NCBI GenBank assembly: GCA_003260075.1
Contig: QLIY01000653.1
Span: 1 to 64,000 of the forward strand
Length of the DNA stretch: 64,000 nucleotides
Source of the DNA: Phallusia mammillata
Taxonomy: Eukaryota > Chordata > Ascidiacea > Phlebobranchia > Ascidiidae
Direction: 5' to 3'
The translations under genes were made by a program, and so were the position numbers. Under the pieces are notes generated by a model. That model was not told the DNA's origin. It saw only the letters and a program-made list of their open reading frames with translations, and ran no database searches. Positions 24,001 to 33,000 of this stretch are shown one piece after another (position 1 is the first letter of the stretch; each line of letters opens with the position of its first letter).

Positions 24001-27000
24001 GTCGTTTTTTGGTTGTTGTGGTAGTCAATGGTGATGATAACAAAATCGCTTTTTACTGTACTATAGGCAAGAAGAGACAAGATATCGCCTTTTCCGTAAT
24101 CTTGTACTTCTCTGCTCTAGCTACCAAATACAATATTATTTTTTGCACAAAGAAACCGATTACCCTATAAAGACGGAATGGATCAACAATGAGATTTTAA
24201 GATAGTCTAGTTCAGGGATGGCGAACCTTTTTAGTTGAATGGGTTATACATGAGATCATAATTCAAAAAGAAAACAAAGTGGGTCACATTTTTTATAACA
24301 TGTGAATGTCAATGAGAAGCTTAAGCATCTTGTCTGCAAGCCTTGCAATCCTAGACAGTTTCATCTTAATACAAGCAGCAGTCATATCTGAGCTAAGACG
24401 ATTCCTGGCACTTGATTTTACCAAATTCATGTGTAAAAACAAGGATTCGCATGAATATGTTGAACCGAACAGCGTTAACAAAGTTACAACAAATCGTTTC
24501 AAGTTGTACGTTTAAATAAACATCTTTTGCCTCACAAGTGACTCAACAAGCTGTATTTTAAGACAATAGGCAATCTGGCAAGGGGCTTAAATTTAACTGT
24601 TGCGTTGCTTTTTAATCTTGAAAGTCTGGTAACCCTACCTATAGTAATCAGTCTAAATTGTAAAAAAAAAACTACAAGTGGGTCACTAAAATTCACGTGG
24701 CGGGTCACTTCGTGACCCACGGGTCAGTGGTTCGCCATCCCTGGTCTAGTTATTGTCAAAATGTCTTTAAGCTCATCTCCTTACGAATTGCCTTCATTTG
24801 AAAAAAATAAAATAAAGCACAATTTTCGAGCCCAGTAGAAAAGCTCTTGCTGTAATTACTGACTTTGTATGATTTTCCCCAACGTTTTTTTGCTACACAA
24901 ATAAAACATGTGTCGCTTTAACAAAGTATTAGACTTACCGCTTGGAGTTGCAAAGTAAGATCGTTCTTCTCTGACAAGAGATGGACGCATTTTTCCTCGT
25001 ATTCCTTGCGCAGTTTTTCCTCTTTACCGTACTTATCCTTCAAGTCCGCAATCTCATCGTCCTTCGCCTTCAACTCGTCCTCAACACGGACCACGTTGAG
25101 TAGGGGCTTCACCTGGTGACGTCATAATATTAATAAGTCAAAATTCAGATCAAGATCTGACAAACTGAGAAAAAATAAATAAAGCACAACGTATCTAAAA
25201 CGAAATTAAATAAACCCCAAATGAACACAGTTCAAAACAGTGATTCTTAACTGGTGGGAAATGTACATGTAGAGGAAAATTGCTTAAGTCAATGGTATCA
25301 AATTGTTGTGTAAAGTTTTATTTTTTGAATATCTTAAGTCACAAATTTAATCATTTAGTTACAAAGTAACTATTTTCAGTCAAATAGGGACAATTTGTTA
25401 CAGTGTACGGCAAAAAACATCATCATGGAAATAACAAAGGGAGAAATTTGACATTAGTGGTTGACTTTAGTAGGAAACTACACTAAAAATGTTAAGAACC
25501 ACTGATTTGAAACACTACGAATCAAGATATTCATATAAACTGACAATTATGGTGTCATTACTTTTGTGAAGTCACATAATTGCCAACATTCTACTGGGTT
25601 TAAATGTGACGTACCTTGGTGTAGAGTTTCCACCACTGCCAGTCGCGGAACTGCAAGAACTTACGGATGTTGCGTTGGATGGCTCGCGCTGCACGTCTAT
25701 AACGCAACAAAGGTGTCAGTTAGGTAACATATATGACGAGCGAAAAACAAATATCACTCACTGTCGCTCCAGCATCTTCTTGAATTCGATCCTCATCAGT
25801 TTTCCTCTAACACGTGACTGCATCTTTGTGACGATGATGGAGAGGATTTCGTCACGCTTGTCTTCAAGATCGGCGAGAACTCCGGCTTTGAAGAAGATCT
25901 GCCAATAAATAGTTTGACTTAATTTGAGTGGAAAGTGATCACAATTCCTGGCATTTACTGATAATGGTCGCTGTACCAATACATTTACAATCATTTTGTC
26001 ATTTTACCTGAACTATGTATGAACATTTAGTCATCGTACCTTGGTGTGTCCGATTTTGTACAAAGCAGTATCCAGTTCTACATGGGACACAACCGTCTCT
26101 GTAGCTTTCTTGCTGTCCACCATGTTTGCAACCAACTTCGCGGCAAGGACCTGGTATCTACGTCACGAACAAAGGCCGGATTACGCAAAGCATACCAATG
26201 AATTTTCGCAGCACAAGAATAAAGGTCGAATGTTATGATACAAAATAGAATGGTTTGTTTATAACTCCAATTAATACAAAGATTATAGCCAACCTCTGTT
26301 TGAATTCAGGGTATGGAAGCCTGTTGGGGAATCCCTTGCGGCAAATACGAATTCCTTCAAGCACGCCGTTGCACTTGAGCTGAGCCAACACCAAGTCTGC
26401 AAAGTAAAGGGTATACTGTCAGAGAAACACAAGATCTTAGGTTTAAGCATTAAAACTGTTTTAATCTACAAAATGTATCGCACGTTGCAGCATCAAAGGT
26501 ATTCACAACTGCATGGATTTTAGGTAAATCATCGTCTACCAGCAAAAAAAATGTTTGTCGAGTAGTATAAATGACGTAATAGTGACGTCAGCGTAGTATG
26601 ACCTCATCTCAGCACTGCAAATTAATCAATCGGCCGAAATATATAGGAAACCAAAATCGGCACCAATTCGACCTAGTGGCATACGAGACATCTTTGGGGA
26701 AAATTCGTTACTTACGTGCGTCCATAATTCCCGGCTGCTTCATCTCGTTGGGAATAATGCAACGCACGAAGTGAGGTTTTGTGTTGCGAAGGTTCGTCAT
26801 CAGCTTGTTAAGTTGTTCCTTGAGAAAAAGCATTATTGTGATTTCACCAGTGGTCCATATAAGAAATTCATTGGGTTTAAAGTTATATTATCACACATTA
26901 CAAAACATCCCTTGAAAGCGAGTTTTTAGAGACAATGCCAGACTTGAATTTTTTTATTGCCGGTGAATAGTTTAGCATCGAGGTTAAACTAGCCTATGAT

Positions 27001-30000
27001 TACTACAAAACTTTCAATATATTGTTTGTATTAGTTTTCGAAATCACGCCGTTTACATGGGATAAAAAAATCCTCCAAGGCTTTTATTAGCAAATTTTAT
27101 CACAAACAGCGTAAAAGTTACCCTGTAAAGAGCTGAAACAGTTTGGAAGCTTCCTCCCTTCTTCTTCTTTTTGCCGCCACCTGAGGGAGACACAGAGTTG
27201 TTTTTAACTTGCCATTGTAACCTTATGGGTGTTGATTCAAACTAGATTTTGAGGCTTGTTGCACACTGGACAATAGAATTAATTGAAAACTGGCTGAACA
27301 TAAGTTTCAAGCTGTATTAAAAATATACAACCTTTAGAGCACTATCCACGGATCTGTTCACTAGTTTATCGGGGAAAATAACCGTTAAAATAGAAGTAAA
27401 GCGATATGCTTATTATTATTCAAACAAGAGTTGTAAACAGGCCTGAAATTAAAGCCCGAACCCGGCCCGAGCCCGATACTCAGGAAAGACCAACCCAACA
27501 AACATAATAGATAATTGGCCAGAAGGCGTTTTAGGGCTGTTTGACATTAGGTCAGGTCCAGTAACTGGCAACTTAGCTAGTTAAATTTATTCAAAAAATT
27601 ATTGACACAAAGTGTAAAGTCAGGCCCGAATCAAGCCCGTTTTTGAGAAACCTTAGCCCGAACCCGGTCCGAAAAGCCCGGCCTGACTTACAACTCTGAT
27701 TCAAACGTTTCAGCAATACCTCATGCCATCATCAGTGATATGCGGGGCCACATCGGTTACACCCGTTTTTAAACACTTGAGTTACGTAAAGAATACATAA
27801 TCTATTTACTTTATGACATCAACAAATCATCTTTATGACGCCACAACCACAAGTCGGCGGCATGTAACTACCATCCATATATGGAGTGTGGCCTCGCGGG
27901 CGTGGATGTGGCAGCTGCAATGCTCGAGTAAATTAATTCACAGTTGTCGCTGTGGGATGGAAGCACGCGGTTGCTAGGAGACGTTCACGTGACACAATGT
28001 CGATCATTGATTGGCAAAGAATAATGTTAACTATATTGCGAAGTACTAGCCTACGTTTACTTTGTACATAAATAGGCTTTTGCAGTGTGATAGGCTTTTG
28101 CGGAAATTTTGTTTTACATTTTAACTATGAAAATCGGAATGGATTCGTGGTTTAAACAATAATCGTTTTAGCCCAAAGAAACTTTTATGAAGAAACTGAT
28201 TTCTTTTGATTTCTACTAAATCCACGTTTCGAGAACTGATGTGGCCCAATTAATTATGAAAGTATCTTTAAATTTAGACTATTTGTGTTGAAATCTAATA
28301 CCATATACACAGCAAAGTTGCTGAAAAACTCACCCTCTTCCTTAACCTCAGGGAAGAGACCCGACATCAGTTTGTTTGAAGATTTCCTGAACAAACTTAA
28401 AACGCTCTCGTTCAACGGATCCTTGTTCTTGTTCAACCATCCGTCGACGTTGTAGTCCACCTACGTCATATAGAAGTGACGTCATATTGTAAGAATGATG
28501 CGCCAAGCTAGCAAAATACTTTTTAAGATTCGCTATTAATTGAAAAAGAGAAAAATAGTTTTCATGTTGTAGTCTATATTATTCTGAACGCTGTGAAGAT
28601 TAATGTTTGTTTATTTCTCGGACATGGTGTAAAAAAATAGTGGGAAGGCTTTACCTTATGTTAGCATAACTGGTTTAAATCGAGTGTGTTTACGTTTATG
28701 TTTGGTGATACTTACGATTCCAGCGTAATGTCGAACCGAGAAATGGGCGTTGCCAGATTTCTTGCCAGAAACTTTGGGTTTCACGAACGCCTTGGACTTC
28801 TTGTCGTGTTGTTCGTAGAGTTTGTTCTTAAAGGTCTCATCGGTTGCCTTGGGAACGATTGATTCCTCTTCCAGGATGGAGAAGATTCCCATTGGCTGAA
28901 AGAACGAGAGATGTTGAGATCAGTAAAACTGTTTTTAATCCGATATACAATGAAGAGGGTGATAAGTAAATTGGTAGAAGTTAATGTGAAAGTAATTTTT
29001 TTTGTATGAGTAAAATTTACAAGATCTGCAAATCGAGATATAGAGTTGTAATGCATACATGCGCAACAAGTATAGTCGAAAGTGTAAATGTTTTTGTTAG
29101 TTATTTTATTGATGATACATAATTTTGACATAATTTTCTGGGGGGGGGGCTGCAAATCGAGATATAGAGTTGTACTGCATACATGCGCAACAAGTATAGT
29201 CGAAAGTGTAAATGTTTTGTTAGTTATTTTATTGATGATACATAATTTTGACATAATTTTCTGTGAAAGCAGTATACGTCGGGATAGCTTACCTAAGTAT
29301 AGACAGTTGCATTTTAAACCTTCATATAAATATTCGTTATTGGAAGGAAGTCTAAATTACGCAATAAGCAAAACAGTTGTAAAGTTTCAAGAAAATATCA
29401 TTAAATTTGGGCTTTATCACACGTTTACAAAATCCCTTTACCTTTTCGAGAAGCTCAATGCAATCCTGCAGATCCATGCCGAAATCGATGAAAGTCCATT
29501 GGATTCCTTCCTTCTTGTACTCTTCCTGTTCAAGGACGAACATGTGGTGGTTGAAGAATTGCTGCAGCTTCTCGTTGGTGAAGTTGATGCAGAGTTGTTC
29601 GAAAGTGTTGAACTAGAGAAAACAAATCGGAAAACGTTGGAACGAGAAACAAGTCAGTTTGAAATAAAATTGATGCTATCGTTTCGATTTTTTCCGGTTT
29701 CAAATTGTACTTATCCCAAAAATGGTGTGGAAAAGGCAAAAACTGACGAAACGACACAAGCCAGTGTTTGAGTGAAAAACATCACAACGTTTAGAGTTAG
29801 ACAGTTCGTATTGTGATCGTCATGTTAAATAAAAACCAACAGAAGGGATGTAACTTGGTGCAGCACAACAGTAAAGAAAGGGGCGAAGCAAACTTGAAGA
29901 TAAAAGCAATTAAGCGGTGATATGAAAGAACGCAAACGGATTGGTTATAATCAAGTTATTAATTAAAAGATTTTTGAACAGCCCATTACCTCAAAAATCT

Positions 30001-33000
30001 CGAAGCCGGCAATATCTAGCACACCAACGTAATAGTTCCTGGGCAATTTAGTGTCCAGTGTGATGTTAAGACGGAAGACAATCCAACGGAACAAGTTGTT
30101 GTACACAGCTTTGCCCAGAGCACCTGTCGAGTTTTTGCACTAAAACACACAAGAATGACGTCATTATAATGACGCAATTGCTAATTTTACCACTTCTAAT
30201 ATCTTGCATTTTGGTATGAAACGTTTTGTAATGTTGTACTTTTTATGTAATGTAGGGGGGGGGGGATTTTATTAAGATTTTTGAACAGCCCATTACCTCA
30301 AAAATCTCGAAGCCGGCAATAGGGGGGGGGGGAAACACACAAGAATGACGTCATTATAATGACGTAATTGCTAATTTTACCACTTCTAATATCTTGTATT
30401 TTGGTATGAAACGTTTTGTAATGTTGTACTTTTTATGTAATGTAGACGAGTGTCTGTGACGTAATTGTGTAGATATGACATGGCGGTAAACGTAGCCGTG
30501 ACGTAATAGCGTACCTGGTCGACGTTCTGACCCTTCTGCACATATTCCGTTCCGACTTTTACTCTGGGACGCGTAATCGCTTTGCACAATTCGTTCGAGT
30601 TGATTCCGAACAAGTACGAGCATTTGTCAGCAACTGCAAGTTTTGAAAGACAAGTGAAGATTTGAAAAAGTTGTCAGCAAACTCGACACACATAAAAAAG
30701 ATATTAAACACTTTGAACTTAACAAAATGGGAATAATCAAATAATAACCGCATTTTGAACAAAATTGGCTATCCGTTTTAATACTGTGTTGTAACCTCTT
30801 AGTTTGGAATAAAAAGTAAGCTCATGTGAAATTAACATGTTTTGGTTTTTGCTAAAGAGGTAACAACCTCCAACGGACTCAAATTGAACCCTTTTAGCTA
30901 AAACTAAACATGTGGTAAGTTTAAAACACGAAAAGGACATTACGGTTTGCATGTGACATAAGCAAGTGTCAGTATGACCTACTTTCGACACTGTCAACCT
31001 CTGCTTGTTCGTCTCTGGGTTTCTGCTTGTAACGCATAGAGCCAAAGACCATTACGCCACAAGTGAGTCGATAGGATCCCACCTTTTCGTCCTCAGTAAA
31101 TCCGAGAACATCGAAAGCTTCCTGTTGTGAAGTGGTATTGTAAGAAAAGGTGAATATGGCGCGTTAAAATGCAAAAAAATGGGAGAGAATAAAAAATGAA
31201 TTTAGGTTTTTCTTTAAAGTGAAAATATACCTAAAAAGGTTGTTTGCTGAGTTTTGCTAAACAGGGGTTTAGGCTAAGGGAATTAGTTTTCTAATCATCT
31301 AAAAATGTTCCAGTAAAATAGGTAAAATAAAATACATCCAACTTTTCAGGCAACCTTACAGGAATATCCGGTTAGGTATGTTAACCTGCTGAAATTATTG
31401 CGTTTTACTTTTCGCATTCATTAACACTCATTATAGCATTAGTTCGTTTCTGCATAACGTTTAAACTCTCAATCACAAAAATTGCTGCAAAAAACATGTA
31501 AGCTTACATCGGTGAAAGCGAATTCCTGTTTGTCGTCCATGTTGTCAACAGTGAGCACTCCCTGGCTGATCCACTGGTAGTCCTTTGGGTTGGTTGTAAT
31601 GCAGAGTTGCTCAATCATGTCAGGCTTGCCAGAAGACATAATCTAAACAACAACAAAAAATGGTTTGCTATCGAAAAGAATGTAACTTTCTTGAATGACG
31701 ACAGTTCCTCGTTATTCAATCACTTTATTATGTCTTGATAAAGCTTGAAAAACTGGTTCAAATCTTAACTTTGATTTTATACTTTAGATTGCAAAAGTCT
31801 TGACAAAAAATCAGCTAACATTGTGTGTGAAAGGGACTTAGGTTTTTTTATTATTAAAAATAGTTAGAGAGAGGGGTAATAGAAGAATCAAGTCATCCAG
31901 GTTGATTTAAAAAAACGTGAAGCAAAATCGAATTTGTCTGGATTTTAAACTGTTTAACCCACCTATATTTTAGACTTAAAAACGTGGGGGGGGGGAGTTA
32001 GAGAGAGGGGTCATAGAAGAATCAAGTCATCCAGGTTGATTAAAAAAAACGTGAAGCAAAATCGAATTTGGCTGGATTTTAAACTGTTTAACCCACCTAT
32101 ATTTTAGACTTAAAAACGTTTAATTTTGACTATGGTGTAAAACAATCACTTAGTAAAAGGAATAACAATGGCTAGTTTGCCTGTGGTAATGGCTTTTAGT
32201 ATTTTTGTTTAGCTAACCGAACATTTAGAAGACGGCTTTCAAAATCGATTTTAGTACAAACCTGGTAGAAAATATGGTAACTCCTCTCTGCCGGAAGCTG
32301 GAAGATGACTCTGCTCTTCTCAAGAAGATAAGACTCAATATCTCCTCCCGAGAGCTTTCCACTTGTTCCGAAATGAATTCGAATAAACTTACCCTAAAAA
32401 AGTTTACGAAAAAATGGCAGTTTCTGTTTTTGTTTTTAAAAAGCTCAGGTTTTTGTTGTTTTTCGGCGACAATTTAAATTGGTGCATCGCCAAAACAGTT
32501 TCTGGCGGCGTTGCCAAATAAAAAATGACCTATTGCCAAAATCGAGACTATCGGTTATCTTATACAAACTAAATCTAGCAAAAAAAATATTTGTTTGCAA
32601 ACAGAGTAAAATCGTTCATCAACAAAACAAATCATAGTACGCCAGACGTTTTGAAGGCGTCACACTAAATCAGCCAGTCACCAAGCATTCCATATGGCAA
32701 GGCGTAGGATAGAAAAAAAGAGCTGCCATGGGATTCGAACCCACGACAGGAGTCTTTCCGGGACTCGCTCCACCAACTAAGTTACAAAAACTCAGCGGTG
32801 AGTCAGTCGAAAGCGGAGTCATGGGCACTGTTAAATTTGTTATCTTAAGTCAACAAAACAAATTTAAAAAATAAACTTACGAAACGAGATGAATTGTTGT
32901 TTCTGATGGTTTTGGCGTTACCCCAAGCTTCCAACACAGGATTGGTCTGCACAATCTGATCCTCCAAGTTCGCTTTCTTCTCTGAGTCAGGCTTCTGAGT

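Noticed and set aside
29088-29771. 227-codon plus-strand frame
   Set aside because: It runs through a 10-G joint and antisense over a well-supported myosin exon.
30266-30321. Second copy of the 3' end of the switch II exon as a mutually exclusive myosin exon
   Set aside because: It is a 56-base fragment between two 10-G spacers without its own acceptor; the full exon is intact nearby. Best read as an assembly join.
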